Shown: positions 16,401 to 23,924 of the stretch, piece by piece
How the letters are laid out: every line of letters starts with the position of its first letter
How positions within the stretch are numbered: position 1 is the first letter of the stretch
Origin: an uncultured Collinsella sp.
GTDB lineage: Bacteria > Actinomycetota > Coriobacteriia > Coriobacteriales > Coriobacteriaceae
DNA: 64,000 nt
Assembly: GCA_900540875.1 (NCBI GenBank)
Contig: UQHT01000008.1
Span: 1-64,000 of the forward strand
Reading direction: 5' to 3'
Notes under the pieces: model-generated
Told to the model about the DNA's origin: nothing
The model's input: the letters and a program-made list of their open reading frames with translations, nothing else
The model's database searches: none
Made by a program: the position numbers and the translations under genes

Positions 16401-17045
16401 GTAGACCTTAAGGGTGGTGAGACCCTGCACGGCCTCCAGGAACATGCCGCCCAGATCGACATAGCTGCCCCAGTACTCGGCACCGATCTTTTTGGCGTTG
16501 CGCATGACCATCATGATGGAGACGGGGATGACCGGAACGCAGGCGAGCAGCAGCGCGGCGGGAAGACCCGCCTGGCCCACGAGCAGTACAAACAGCGTGA
16601 TGGGTGCCAAGCCGGCAAAGAAGAGCTGCGGCAGGTAACCGCCAAAGTACACCTGGAGTTGCGTGGCGCCCTCGACGCTGGTCTGGACGGCCTCGGCGGT
16701 CGGGACGGTTTCGGTGTAGGAGGGGCCGAGTGCGGTGAGCTTGTCGTAGACGAGCGAGCGCACGCGGCGGACGGCCTCGAACGCGGCCTTGTCGCCGGCG
16801 CGTTGGGCCAGGTAGATGGAGGCGGCGCGCACGATGATGGCGGCGGCGAGCGGCAAGGCCGCCTGTGCGAGGGCATCGACGGCGAGCGCGGCGGAAAGAC
16901 CGTTCGTGACGATGCCGCCCAAGATGCGCGCAAGCATCCACATCACCGTGATGTTTGCCATGAGCGCGATCCACTTAAACAGGACGCTTGCCATAATGTA
17001 GGGCGTTGCCTGCGGAACCAGGGAGAAGAGCCGCTTCTCGAACAT
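13479..17045 (-). CDS. cydDC: fused CydD-CydC-like ABC exporter
   Basis: This 1188-residue protein contains two full ABC half-transporters. Half one (about 1-600) has a membrane domain with CydD-like YFGGYLPQL and SQEFFLPMRRLGSLFH, Walker A GESGGGKST (367-375), LSGGQRQ (470) and Walker B YVFDEATSN (491). An Ala/Asp-rich linker follows. Half two (about 620-1188) has CydC-like HYGEQLCNHYIAFRLLAHIR, Walker A GRSGSGKST (1007), LSGGERQR (1111) and LLDEPTSA (1133). CydDC exports cysteine/glutathione and is needed for cytochrome bd assembly in E. coli; here both subunits are one chain. AGGAGG precedes the ATG at 17045. No cydAB is in the window. Confidence 0.88.
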   Translation of the reverse strand: MFEKRLFSLVPQATPYIMASVLFKWIALMANITVMWMLARILGGIVTNGLSAALAVDALAQAALPLAAAIIVRAASIYLAQRAGDKAAFEAVRRVRSLVYDKLTALGPSYTETVPTAEAVQTSVEGATQLQVYFGGYLPQLFFAGLAPITLFVLLVGQAGLPAALLLACVPVIPVSIMMVMRNAKKIGAEYWGSYVDLGGMFLEAVQGLTTLKVYQADRSWHERINAESERFRTATMRLLVMQLRSICVMDLVVYMGAALGIIVATLQLATGKIGFEAAFLIVFLSQEFFLPMRRLGSLFHTAMNGMAASRRMFGILDTPEPERGDVELDGRGDIELAGVSYAYGDRTVLDSASATIAHGSLVALVGESGGGKSTLAGIISGRKGAYRGSVRIGGVELRDATATSLMRAVTLVPTNGYLFAGTLRDNLLLAQPNATDAELLRALGRTRVAAFVQANGGLDMVINEGGTNLSGGQRQRVCMARALLHDSPIYVFDEATSNVDAASEAAIGEVIASLAGEHTVIVVAHRLSAIVDADQILVLERGRIAERGTHGELLATAGVYARMWNSQEQLSAYAYAEDDAEDAGAAEAVDDSVACADGLNGAGSSSAAAAPDSGRARRSAPSIMWRMMGLVRPLAGWLVLAVALGSIGMLTAAFVPAFGALGLMAALGRNALGLGLIAACAACVTCGIARGPLHYGEQLCNHYIAFRLLAHIRDLVFGALRQLAPAKLEGRGKGELVSLVTSDIELLEVFYAHTISPIAIALVCTVVFEGFLLAVSPELAGIALVAYAVLGVLLPLTSAKACGTTGRQSREGAGKLGAFVLDSLRGASETIQFAGGADRSRALGKLTEQVGAVDARLKRRQAASEAVADALILAANLVMLGRALQLVAAGTINFAAAFVAVFTFVSSFGSVMAVSRLGASLQETLASGARVLDLLDEQPQCAEVADGQDVEFAGAAAEHVSFSYAGGVDAGGAGATEQIANDTAASLILDDVTCTFAPGTMTCIMGRSGSGKSTLLKLLMRFWDPAAGTITVSGVDARHINTASLRSHEAYMTQDTHLFCGTVRENLLVAHASATDAELLDACRSASLTAFIDRLPQGLDTPVAELGDSLSGGERQRIGLARIFLNDAPFILLDEPTSALDALNEASVMQAVDELKRRGKTIVLVSHRASTCAFADCSLSVEHGRLS

Positions 17046-17427
17046 GAAACCTCCTATGCCGTAACGGTGCCGGGCTGGGTCCTCGGCAGCCGCTTAGTTA
17101 GCCAAATGCAACTAGAGTAACATCGTGCAGCGGGTAAGTATGCCGAGGGTAATTTTTAGCCGATGAACTGCGTAGAAAGTTCAAAATTGTTGAGTGCGGC
17201 GAACTTTGTGGTGGACGGAATGCGGGCGCAATTTTGATCGTGTGCGGCCCGCTCCAAAACGTGTACGTCAGCCTCCAAAACCGACAAAAAATGACATGTT
17301 TGGAGGCTGACGTACATGTTTGGATAGGGGCAAGGGCGACGACGGACGAAAGTCACGCCTGTGCCACGTTCGATGTGCTAGCGTTTGGGTGAATAAAACG
17401 AGCCCGTGCGGAAAGGATCCGGACCGT
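17046..17427. other. divergent intergenic region with palindrome
   Basis: This 382-base gap separates the leftward exporter from the rightward LarC-like gene and must hold both promoters; no clear -35/-10 pair stands out. TCAAAATTG near 17182 and CAATTTTGA near 17230 form a 9-bp inverted repeat. The 57-bp palindrome at 17261-17317 is its main structured feature. I see no gene in it. Confidence 0.5.
17261..17317. repeat. 57-bp palindrome, right copy
   Basis: The left arm GTGTACGTCAGCCTCCAAA (17261-17279) is identical to the arm at 12952. The right arm at 17299-17317 matches except for the final base (T in place of C). The loop shares AAAAAATGACATG but differs elsewhere. It lies 216 bases upstream of the exporter start. 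Confidence 0.9.
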
Positions 17428-17913
17428 ATGCAACGTGGAAGTACATCTCCGCTGTCCCGCGAGACCGATGCGCCCGAAACTATCGTCAAGCTGGAGTGCG
17501 ACATCGATGACGCGTCGCCCGAGGTGCTTGCCTACGCTGCCGATTGCCTGCGCAAGGCCGGCGCCCGCGAGGTGCATTGGTTGCCGCTTTACTGCAAAAA
17601 GGGCCGCCCCGGATGGCAGTTGCAGGTGATCTGCTCACACGAGGATATCGAGCGCCTGCAGACGATTATCTTTTTGGAGACCACGACCAACGCCATTCGT
17701 CGCCAGGTGATGGAACGCGTTTGCCTGCCGCGCCGATTCGAGCAGGTGACAACGCCTTGGGGCGAGGTATCCGTTAAGGTGGCGACCCTGCCCGACGGCA
17801 GTGAGCGCGCGGCACCCGAGTACGAGGACTGCGCCCGTCTTGCCCGCGAGCACGATGTGCCGCTCCAGCGTGTGATGCAGGCGGCCCAGAGCGCGGCACT
17901 GCGATTTGAGTAA
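17428..17913 (+). CDS. LarC C-terminal-domain (nickel insertion) protein
   Basis: This 161-residue protein matches only the C-terminal half of LarC, the enzyme that inserts nickel into the pincer cofactor of lactate racemase. Visible features are KLECDIDDASPEVLAYA, KKGRPGWQLQVIC, ETTTNAIRRQ and APEYEDCARLAREHDVPL. The LarC1 half is absent upstream, where there is only a palindrome, so this is a free-standing LarC2. In Lactobacillus larC1 and larC2 are joined by a programmed frameshift; here there is no first half to join. The ATG at 17428 follows GAAAGGA. It leads a cluster with YfcE and MazG. Exact function is uncertain. Confidence 0.8.
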   Translation: MQRGSTSPLSRETDAPETIVKLECDIDDASPEVLAYAADCLRKAGAREVHWLPLYCKKGRPGWQLQVICSHEDIERLQTIIFLETTTNAIRRQVMERVCLPRRFEQVTTPWGEVSVKVATLPDGSERAAPEYEDCARLAREHDVPLQRVMQAAQSAALRFE

Positions 17914-17970
17914 CGCGGCCGGCGGCACGCCACGCCCAGCCCCATCAACCCCATCCGAAAGGAACTCTCC

Positions 17971-18519
17971 ATGAAATACCTCATCGCCTCCGACATCCAC
18001 GGCTCGGCATACTGGACCGAGCGCCTGGTCGCCGCCATCGAATCCGAGCAGCCCGACCGCATCGTGCTGCTGGGTGACCTGCTCTACCACGGCCCGCGCA
18101 ACGACCTGCCGCGTGACTACGCCCCCAAGCGTGTGATTCCGCTGCTCAACGCCCTGGCCGACCGCATCATCGCGGTGCGCGGCAACTGCGACGCCGAGGT
18201 CGACCAGATGGTCCTCGACTTCCCCGTCATGGCGGACTACGCCACGCTGTTCGACGAGACCGGTCGCGAGCTGTTCCTGACGCACGGCCACGTCTTTGGC
18301 GCCGGCATGCACAACAGCGTCGACCACGCGCCCGCGCTGCCCGAGGGCTCCGCGCTCGTCTACGGCCACACGCACATCAAGGTTAACGAGGCAAGCGCCG
18401 CGCACCCGGGCCTGCGGCTCTTCAACCCCGGCAGCGTGAGCATTCCCAAGGATGGTGCGCACAGCTACGGCATCTACGAGGGCGGCGCGTTCCGTCACGT
18501 GATCCTGGAGGAGGAGTAA
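17971..18519 (+). CDS. yfcE: YfcE-family phosphodiesterase
   Basis: This 182-residue calcineurin-like metallophosphoesterase has all the metal-binding blocks: ASDIHGS, LLGDLLYHGPRN, VRGNCDAE, LTHGHVFG and VYGHTHIK. YfcE-type enzymes hydrolyse phosphodiesters with Mn2+; the physiological substrate is not established. AAAGGAACTCTCC precedes the ATG. Its stop lies 2 bases before the mazG ATG, so the two are co-transcribed. Confidence 0.93.
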   Translation: MKYLIASDIHGSAYWTERLVAAIESEQPDRIVLLGDLLYHGPRNDLPRDYAPKRVIPLLNALADRIIAVRGNCDAEVDQMVLDFPVMADYATLFDETGRELFLTHGHVFGAGMHNSVDHAPALPEGSALVYGHTHIKVNEASAAHPGLRLFNPGSVSIPKDGAHSYGIYEGGAFRHVILEEE

Positions 18520-18521
18520 CC

Positions 18522-19382
18522 ATGGCCGAGCATATGGCTCAGCAAAATGCCGAGGGTTCGCGCGACCTGTCCACGCTGGTCGACGCGTCGGCCGAGCTGC
18601 AGCATCTGGTGCAGACCATCTGGCGCCTGCGTCAGCCCGATGGCTGCCCGTGGGACCGCGAGCAGACGCATCAGAGCATTGGCAAGAACATGATCGAGGA
18701 AGCCTACGAGGCGCTCGATTGCATTGAGGCGGACGACGTGGCGCATCTGCGCGAGGAGCTGGGCGATGTGCTCATGCAGGTGGTGCTGCATGCGCAGATT
18801 GCGGCGGATGCCGGTGAGTTTACGCTTGCCGATGTGGCGCGCGATATCGACGCCAAGCTCATCCGTCGTCACCCGCACGTGTTTGGCGATGCGGATGCCG
18901 AGAGCTCCGACGAGGTGCTCAAGATTTGGGACGAGGTCAAGCTTGCCGAGAAGGCCGCCAAAGACCAGGCCGTGGCGGCAGGCGAGGCTGCGCCCGAGGG
19001 TCTGCTCGACGGCGTGCCCACGCACCTGCCGGCGCTGATGCAGGCTCAGAAGGTGTCGCGCAAGGCGGCTGCCGTGGGCTTTGAGTGGGAGACGGTCCAG
19101 GACGTGTGGGACGAGGTCGCTGAGGAGCGTGCCGAGTTTGAGGCCGAGGCTCCCGGCTCGCCCGAGCACGAGATGGAGTTTGGCGACCTGCTCTTTGCTC
19201 TGGTCAACGTTGCGCGCAAGGAGGGAATCGACGCCGAGAGCGCCCTGCGTGCCAGCACGGCAAAGTTCCGCCGCCGCTGGGCCGCGATGGAGCAGATGGC
19301 GGCCGACGCCCACGTGGATCTGGCCGAGCTTTCGACCCACGGCCTCAATGACCTCTGGGATGCCGCAAAGGCAGAGGAGTAA
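18522..19382 (+). CDS. mazG: nucleoside triphosphate pyrophosphohydrolase MazG
   Basis: This 286-residue all-alpha NTP pyrophosphatase has duplicated MazG domains. The first carries LRQPDGCPWDREQTHQSI and the metal-binding EEAYEALDCI...LREELGDVLMQVV; the second carries WDEVAEERAEFEAE and EFGDLLFALVNVARKEG. It clears non-canonical or excess (d)NTPs and in E. coli also modulates ppGpp. It lies directly after yfcE and ends before the enolase promoter region. Confidence 0.95.
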   Translation: MAEHMAQQNAEGSRDLSTLVDASAELQHLVQTIWRLRQPDGCPWDREQTHQSIGKNMIEEAYEALDCIEADDVAHLREELGDVLMQVVLHAQIAADAGEFTLADVARDIDAKLIRRHPHVFGDADAESSDEVLKIWDEVKLAEKAAKDQAVAAGEAAPEGLLDGVPTHLPALMQAQKVSRKAAAVGFEWETVQDVWDEVAEERAEFEAEAPGSPEHEMEFGDLLFALVNVARKEGIDAESALRASTAKFRRRWAAMEQMAADAHVDLAELSTHGLNDLWDAAKAEE

Positions 19383-19570
19383 GACTGCGGGAACGACGGG
19401 CTGACACGCCTCATCGTTTCCGCTAAATTTTTCGAAAATCAAGTGTATCCCTCGGTTAACTTAGGGCATAATGCAAAAGTGCGACATGGCTAACTTACGG
19501 AGGCGCACCGACGGTGCACGGTCAGCCGGTCGCTTGCATCCACTATGTTTCCAAGTGAGAGGGAGACAAC

Positions 19571-20860
19571 ATGAGCGATATTTTGGACGTCTACGGTCGC
19601 GAGGTGCTCGACAGCCGCGGCAATCCCACCGTCGAGGTCGAGGTCGTGCTCGAGGACGGCAGCTTTGGCCGCGCAATGGTGCCTTCGGGTGCTTCGACCG
19701 GCGCCTTTGAGGCCTGCGAGCTGCGTGATGGCGACAAGGGCCGCTATCTGGGCAAGGGCGTCTCTCGGGCCGTCGAGCACGTCAATAACGAGTGCGCTAA
19801 CGCCGTCGTGGGCCTCGACGCCTTCAACCAGCGCGCCGTCGATGCCGCGCTGATTGCCGCGGACGGTACCCCCAACAAGACCAAACTCGGTGCCAACGCC
19901 ATCCTGGGCGTGTCGCTGGCCGTCGCCCGCGCCGCTGCCGAGTCGGCGGGTCTTTCGCTGTACCAGTACCTGGGCGGCGTCAACGCCCATCTGCTGCCCA
20001 CGCCCATGATGAACATCCTCAACGGCGGCGTGCATGCCGACAATAACGTCGACTTCCAGGAGTTCATGATCATGCCAGTGGGCGCCCCGAGCTTTGCCGA
20101 GGGTCTGCGTTGGTGCGCCGAGGTCTACCACACCCTCAAGGGCGTGCTGCACGAGGCAGGCCTGGGCGGCGGCGTGGGCGACGAGGGCGGCTTTGCGCCC
20201 AACCTCAAGACCAACGCCGAGCCGTTCGAGTACATTACCAAGGCCGTCGAGAAGGCTGGCTTTAAGCCCGGCGTTGACTTCATGTACGCCATGGATCCGG
20301 CCTCGACCGAGTTCTACAACGCCGAGACCGGCATGTACGAGCTCAAGGGTGAGGGCGTGGAATACACGAGTGCTCAGATGGTTGATTACTGGGAGAAGCT
20401 CGTCGACACCTACCCCATCATCTCCATCGAGGACGGCATGGCCGAGGAAGACTGGGACGGTTGGGTCGAGCTTACCCGCCGCATTGGCAACAAGGTGCAG
20501 CTGGTGGGCGACGACCTGTTCGTCACCAACACCGAGCGCCTCAAGAAGGGCATCGAGCTGGGTGCCGCCAACGCGATCCTGGTCAAGGTCAATCAGATCG
20601 GCACGCTCACCGAGTCGCTCGAGGCCATCGAGACCGCCAAGGAGGCCGGTTACGCCTGCATCGTGAGTCACCGCTCCGGCGAGACCGAGGATTCCACGAT
20701 CGCCGACCTGGTCGTGGGCGTCAATGCCGGCCAGATCAAGTCGGGCGCCCCGTGCCGCAGCGACCGTATCGCCAAGTACAACCAGCTCATTCGCATCGAG
20801 GACGAGCTCGAGGGCAGCGCGCGCTACGCCGGCAAGGCCGCGTTCTACAACATTCGCTAA
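19571..20860 (+). CDS. eno: enolase
   Basis: This 429-residue glycolytic enzyme converts 2-phosphoglycerate to phosphoenolpyruvate. It has VYGREVLDSRGNPTVEVEV, MVPSGASTGAFEA, the catalytic GDEGGFAPNL, the metal sites SIEDGMAEEDWDGW and QLVGDDLFVTN, the catalytic lysine in AILVKVNQIGTL and VSHRSGETED. GAGAGGGAGACAAC precedes the ATG. The 188-base upstream region has CATAAT near 19467 as a possible -10. A terminator follows at 20932. Confidence 0.98.
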   Translation: MSDILDVYGREVLDSRGNPTVEVEVVLEDGSFGRAMVPSGASTGAFEACELRDGDKGRYLGKGVSRAVEHVNNECANAVVGLDAFNQRAVDAALIAADGTPNKTKLGANAILGVSLAVARAAAESAGLSLYQYLGGVNAHLLPTPMMNILNGGVHADNNVDFQEFMIMPVGAPSFAEGLRWCAEVYHTLKGVLHEAGLGGGVGDEGGFAPNLKTNAEPFEYITKAVEKAGFKPGVDFMYAMDPASTEFYNAETGMYELKGEGVEYTSAQMVDYWEKLVDTYPIISIEDGMAEEDWDGWVELTRRIGNKVQLVGDDLFVTNTERLKKGIELGAANAILVKVNQIGTLTESLEAIETAKEAGYACIVSHRSGETEDSTIADLVVGVNAGQIKSGAPCRSDRIAKYNQLIRIEDELEGSARYAGKAAFYNIR

Positions 20861-20931
20861 ACGGGCGAATTTGGCGAGGAGGAGGCTGACTCGGTTCCGC
20901 CCCGCCTTGGCTGGACGCCGCAAAGCGCTGT

Positions 20932-20964
20932 GGGCGCTGGGCCATATGGCTCAGCGCCTTTTTT
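20932..20964 (+). terminator. intrinsic terminator after enolase
   Basis: GGCGCTG and CAGCGCC arms enclose the palindrome GCCATATGGC and are followed by six T residues. It ends the eno transcript about 100 bases before the DivIC-like gene. Confidence 0.85.
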
Positions 20965-21055
20965 ATGTCGAGCAAAGGCTGGCGAAGGCGGTGCGGGCGC
21001 TCGTGCTATAACTAAAGGACTTAGCGCAAACAAACCTCAACCGCACAAGGCGCAC

Positions 21056-21817
21056 ATGGATCAGATTTACGACAACAGGTACTATTCCGCCGGTTCGCGC
21101 GAGCCGTCGCCTCGCCGTGCGCGCACGGTGCAGCTCGGTGGGTCCGCTTATGCCGGCGCCGACCGCTCCACGCAGCGCCCGGCAAGTACCTCGCGCCCCA
21201 ATGCTCAATCAAATACCTTGGCAGATGGACCGGTGCGCCCGGCACGTTCGACACATGCGTCGCGTCCCTCGGCCCAGACGCACGACAGGTCGAGCAGGCC
21301 TTCGAGCCGTCTTTCGGGCTCGGACTTTATGCGCTACGCCAACGACAATGCGGTGGTCAAGGCGATCTATGACTTTACGCATGGCTCTCTGCGTCCGCTG
21401 TTTATCGGTATCGTGGTGGCGCTGGCGCTCGTGAGCCTGTATTTTCCCGTACGCGACCTGTACGTGGCAAAACGCTCGAGCGACATCTTGGCCAAGCAGG
21501 TCGAGATTCGCCAGCAATACAATGATGAGCTGCAAAAAAGCGTCGACAAGCTGCTCTCGGAGGAGGGTATCAAGGACGCGGCGTCCGAGGACCTGGGCCT
21601 GGTGATGCCCGGCGAGAAGAAGATTGACGTGCTAGGCTTGGACGACGATTCGGACTCGTCGTCGAGCAAAAAGTCCTCAAACGCCAAGAAGGCCAGCGAA
21701 GTGGCCAAGGAAATCGAAGAAGTCGGCAAGGACGCGCCGTGGTACATCCAGGCGCTCGACATGCTGTTTGGGTTTAACGGCGTCGAGGGCCAGACGGTCG
21801 TGTCCAACGGCAAATAG
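21056..21817 (+). CDS. septum formation initiator (DivIC/FtsB-like) protein
   Basis: This 253-residue single-pass membrane protein has a long basic Arg/Ser/Pro-rich cytoplasmic N-terminus (about 1-100), one transmembrane helix (LFIGIVVALALVSLYFPV, near 119-136) and then a predicted coiled coil (DILAKQVEIRQQYNDELQKS). A Ser/Asp/Lys-rich low-complexity stretch follows, then a C-terminal WYIQALDMLFGF. This is the layout of DivIC/FtsB proteins, which join FtsL and FtsQ in the divisome. The ATG at 21056 follows CAAGG. The Ppx/GppA gene starts 20 bases downstream, a pairing seen after enolase in many Gram-positive bacteria. Confidence 0.82.
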   Translation: MDQIYDNRYYSAGSREPSPRRARTVQLGGSAYAGADRSTQRPASTSRPNAQSNTLADGPVRPARSTHASRPSAQTHDRSSRPSSRLSGSDFMRYANDNAVVKAIYDFTHGSLRPLFIGIVVALALVSLYFPVRDLYVAKRSSDILAKQVEIRQQYNDELQKSVDKLLSEEGIKDAASEDLGLVMPGEKKIDVLGLDDDSDSSSSKKSSNAKKASEVAKEIEEVGKDAPWYIQALDMLFGFNGVEGQTVVSNGK

Positions 21818-21837
21818 CGCCCGGAGGGGAGCCCGCA

Positions 21838-22839
21838 ATGACAAATTGCAAACGCTATAAGGTGGCCGCGATCGACCTGGGAACGGTGTCGTCGCGACTG
21901 GTGTTGGCCCAGGTCGAGGGCGGAGCGATTGTGGAATCGTCCAAGCATACCGAGATTACCGACCTGGGCGAGGGCGTGGACGCGACGGGGCGCTTCTGCG
22001 AGGCGGCTGTCGAGCGTGTGCTCGCTGCGTGCCGCATGTTTGTGGACGAGGCCCGTGCCTTTGGGGCCGTGTGCGTCTGCACCACGTGCACGAGTGCCGC
22101 GCGCGATGCGTCCAATGCCGCGCTGCTGCTGGACGGCCTGCGCGAGTTGGGGCTCAAACCACAGGTGATTCCGGGCGAGGTCGAGGCGCGCCTGACGTTT
22201 TTTGGCGTGGCGCACGACTTTGCCGGCGAGCGCATCATCGTCGCGGATTCGGGCGGCGGGTCCACGGAACTCGCGACGGGCGTATACGCTCCGGAGCGCG
22301 GCGTCTTTGCGCTGGAGGGAACGCGCTCGCTGGACATCGGTTGCCGTCGCGTGACGGAGCGCTTTTTCTCTGCGTTGCCGCCCGCGGATGGCGAGCTTGC
22401 TGCCGCTGCCGCGTGGGCAGGCGAGCAGTTCGCCGCCTATTTTGAGGGCCTGCCTGTCGACTTTGAGCGCGCCGAACGCTTAGTCGCGGTGGGCGGCACG
22501 GTGACTACGCTGGTGGCTCTGGTCCACGAGCTGGAACCGTACGATTCGAGCTTTGTGCACCTACGCGAGCTGTCGCTGGAGCAGGTCTCGGCCGCTATCG
22601 AGCGCATGTCTGTGTTGGACGCGGAAGGCATCGCCGCGCTACCGGGTGTACAGCCCAAACGCGCGGGCGTGATCTTGGCTGGTGCCGTGGTGATTCGCGA
22701 GCTTATGCGAGCCGGCGGCTACGACACGCTCACCGTAAGCGAGAACAGCCTGCTTGCCGGCATGGCCGCCACCATTAACGAGGTTCTCGACGGTGAGCTA
22801 CCCACCATCGGCTGGACCCCCAGCCTCAGCGCCCTTTAA
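21838..22839 (+). CDS. Ppx/GppA-family exopolyphosphatase
   Basis: This 333-residue sugar-kinase/actin-fold phosphatase matches the single-module actinobacterial Ppx type. Phosphate-binding loops are AAIDLGTVSSRLVLAQV at the N-terminus and VADSGGGSTEL near residue 140; the catalytic glutamate lies in VIPGEVEARLTFFG. VAVGGTVTTLVAL is also typical. It hydrolyses polyphosphate and/or pppGpp; which one cannot be told here. CGGAGGGGAGC precedes the ATG. Confidence 0.92.
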   Translation: MTNCKRYKVAAIDLGTVSSRLVLAQVEGGAIVESSKHTEITDLGEGVDATGRFCEAAVERVLAACRMFVDEARAFGAVCVCTTCTSAARDASNAALLLDGLRELGLKPQVIPGEVEARLTFFGVAHDFAGERIIVADSGGGSTELATGVYAPERGVFALEGTRSLDIGCRRVTERFFSALPPADGELAAAAAWAGEQFAAYFEGLPVDFERAERLVAVGGTVTTLVALVHELEPYDSSFVHLRELSLEQVSAAIERMSVLDAEGIAALPGVQPKRAGVILAGAVVIRELMRAGGYDTLTVSENSLLAGMAATINEVLDGELPTIGWTPSLSAL

Positions 22840-22850
22840 CCATCCCCTCA

Positions 22851-22921
22851 TAAGTTGCGGTGAAATAGTTCCTAAATGGGCTGATAAACTGCCAAAACAG
22901 GAACTATTCCATCGCAACTTA
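22851..22921. repeat. long imperfect inverted repeat after ppx
   Basis: The 23-base arms at 22851-22873 and 22899-22921 match at 21 of 23 positions (TAAGTTGCG ... ATAGTTCCT). The 25-base loop includes AACTGCCAAAAC. It follows the ppx stop by 11 bases and has no long T-run. It may be a transcript-stabilising hairpin or a REP-type element. Confidence 0.8.
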
Positions 22922-22929
22922 GAGGCTTA

Positions 22930-23005
22930 ACGGCATCCAGAAGAAACGAGCCCGCATCCCCAGGGGGCACGGGCCCGTAAAAGCCAAATGGTAGGGGCGG
23001 TGGGA
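22930..23005. repeat. direct repeat unit 1: partial tRNA-Leu 3' end plus terminator
   Basis: This segment parallels 23126-23202. Both contain CGGCATC, GAAA-GAGCCCGC, a GGGGG-CACGGG hairpin and then ATGGTAGGGGCGGTGGGAC. The last part is the reverse complement of the tRNA-Leu 3' end (acceptor plus half of the T-arm), but here the rest of the tRNA is missing. The 120 bases between the units hold no recognisable gene. Confidence 0.75.
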
Positions 23006-23133
23006 CATCTGCGTATTTGTTGCGCAAATCCGCACCGGCTTCGGCTGCCTGCCGGCGTCCTCGCCGGCTCGCTACGGACGCTGCGCGTCCGCTTGACGCT
23101 CGCCCCCTCGCGGGTTCGAGCCCCACCGGCATC

Positions 23134-23176
23134 TTAAAGAAATGAGCCCGCCTCCCTGGGGGACACGGGCTCGTAA
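23134..23176 (-). terminator. terminator downstream of tRNA-Leu
   Basis: On the minus strand GAGCCCG and CGGGCTC arms, with an inner CCCCC/GGG pairing, are followed by ATTTCTTT. It lies 9 bases past the tRNA CCA end. A second, diverged copy of the same hairpin lies near 22940-22980. Confidence 0.7.
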
Positions 23177-23184
23177 GCACTACA

Positions 23185-23269
23185 TGGTAGGGGCGGTGGG
23201 ACTCGAACCCACAATCCTTGCGGCGAGGGATTTTAAGTCCCCTGCGTATGCCAATTCCGCCACGCCCCC
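23185..23269 (-). tRNA. tRNA-Leu (anticodon UAA)
   Basis: Reading the minus strand, the 7-base acceptor GGGGGCG pairs with CGCCCCT except at one end pair (G-T). The D-arm holds GGCATACGC, the anticodon loop is CTTAAAA with anticodon TAA, and a variable arm and the T-arm GTGGGTTCGAGTCCCAC follow. CCA is encoded. The long variable arm is expected for a class II leucine tRNA. It follows the 207-residue hypothetical gene by 31 bases on the same strand. Confidence 0.95.
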
Positions 23270-23300
23270 GTGAGACTAGAAGTCTAGCACAAGCCGTCCG

Positions 23301-23924
23301 TTACGCGTTGACGGCCATCGAGTGTTGGCCCGACTTTTCCAAGTACTCGGCGAACTTGGCCTCGTCGCCCTTGTTCTGGTACTGCAGGGCTAGCAGGTAT
23401 TCCAGGCGGCAGCTCTTAACCTTGTCGTCACCGGCTTCCTTGAGCATGCGCTCCAGCTCGGGAATGTCGTTGTGGCGCTTGAGGATCATCGTGTCGTACA
23501 TCAGCTGGCATTCGTGTGCGACCGCCTCGGCCTGACCGCCCTCAAAGCCCTTGATCTCGTGCAGAAGCTCCTTGGACTTTTTGCGGTCCTCCTGGCCAGC
23601 ATAGTAGTTAAAGGCCTTAATCACCAGGTCGACGCGCTGCATCTTGGGCAGATTGAGCCCCAGCAGCAAATCGAACATCTCATCGGCGCGCTTGTGGTCC
23701 TCGCGCAGCAGATAGGAGTTCAGACGCAGGTAGTCGCGGTTGTAGCGCGGGTACAGCATGCTGGTGAGTTTGCCGTCGAGCAAACGATCGAACTCGTCCC
23801 ACTGCTTGGCAGCCATAAGCTGCTGCAGACGCTTGAACGTGGTGCGTTTTTTGACGCTAAAGAACACCGACACGCCGATGCAGATGATAACGACGGCGGT
23901 CCAGAGTGTGCGGGAATCGGGCAT
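23301..23924 (-). CDS. membrane-anchored helical-repeat protein of unknown function
   Basis: This 207-residue protein has a single N-terminal membrane helix (LWTAVVIICIGVSVFFSV, residues 7-24) and then a soluble all-helical region. Patterns such as WDEFDRLLDGKL, LREDHKRADEMFDLLLGL and RLEYLLALQYQNKGDEAKFAEYLEK resemble TPR-type helical hairpins. I do not recognise a named family. The topology suggests a membrane-tethered scaffold. It lies upstream of tRNA-Leu on the same strand and is divergent from the PTS IIB gene. Confidence 0.75.
   Translation of the reverse strand: MPDSRTLWTAVVIICIGVSVFFSVKKRTTFKRLQQLMAAKQWDEFDRLLDGKLTSMLYPRYNRDYLRLNSYLLREDHKRADEMFDLLLGLNLPKMQRVDLVIKAFNYYAGQEDRKKSKELLHEIKGFEGGQAEAVAHECQLMYDTMILKRHNDIPELERMLKEAGDDKVKSCRLEYLLALQYQNKGDEAKFAEYLEKSGQHSMAVNA

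Noticed and set aside
23007..23125. A second tRNA between the two tRNA-Leu 3' fragments
   Set aside because: GGGTTCGAGCCCC near 23112 resembles a T-arm, but no matching acceptor, D or anticodon arms can be folded on either strand.
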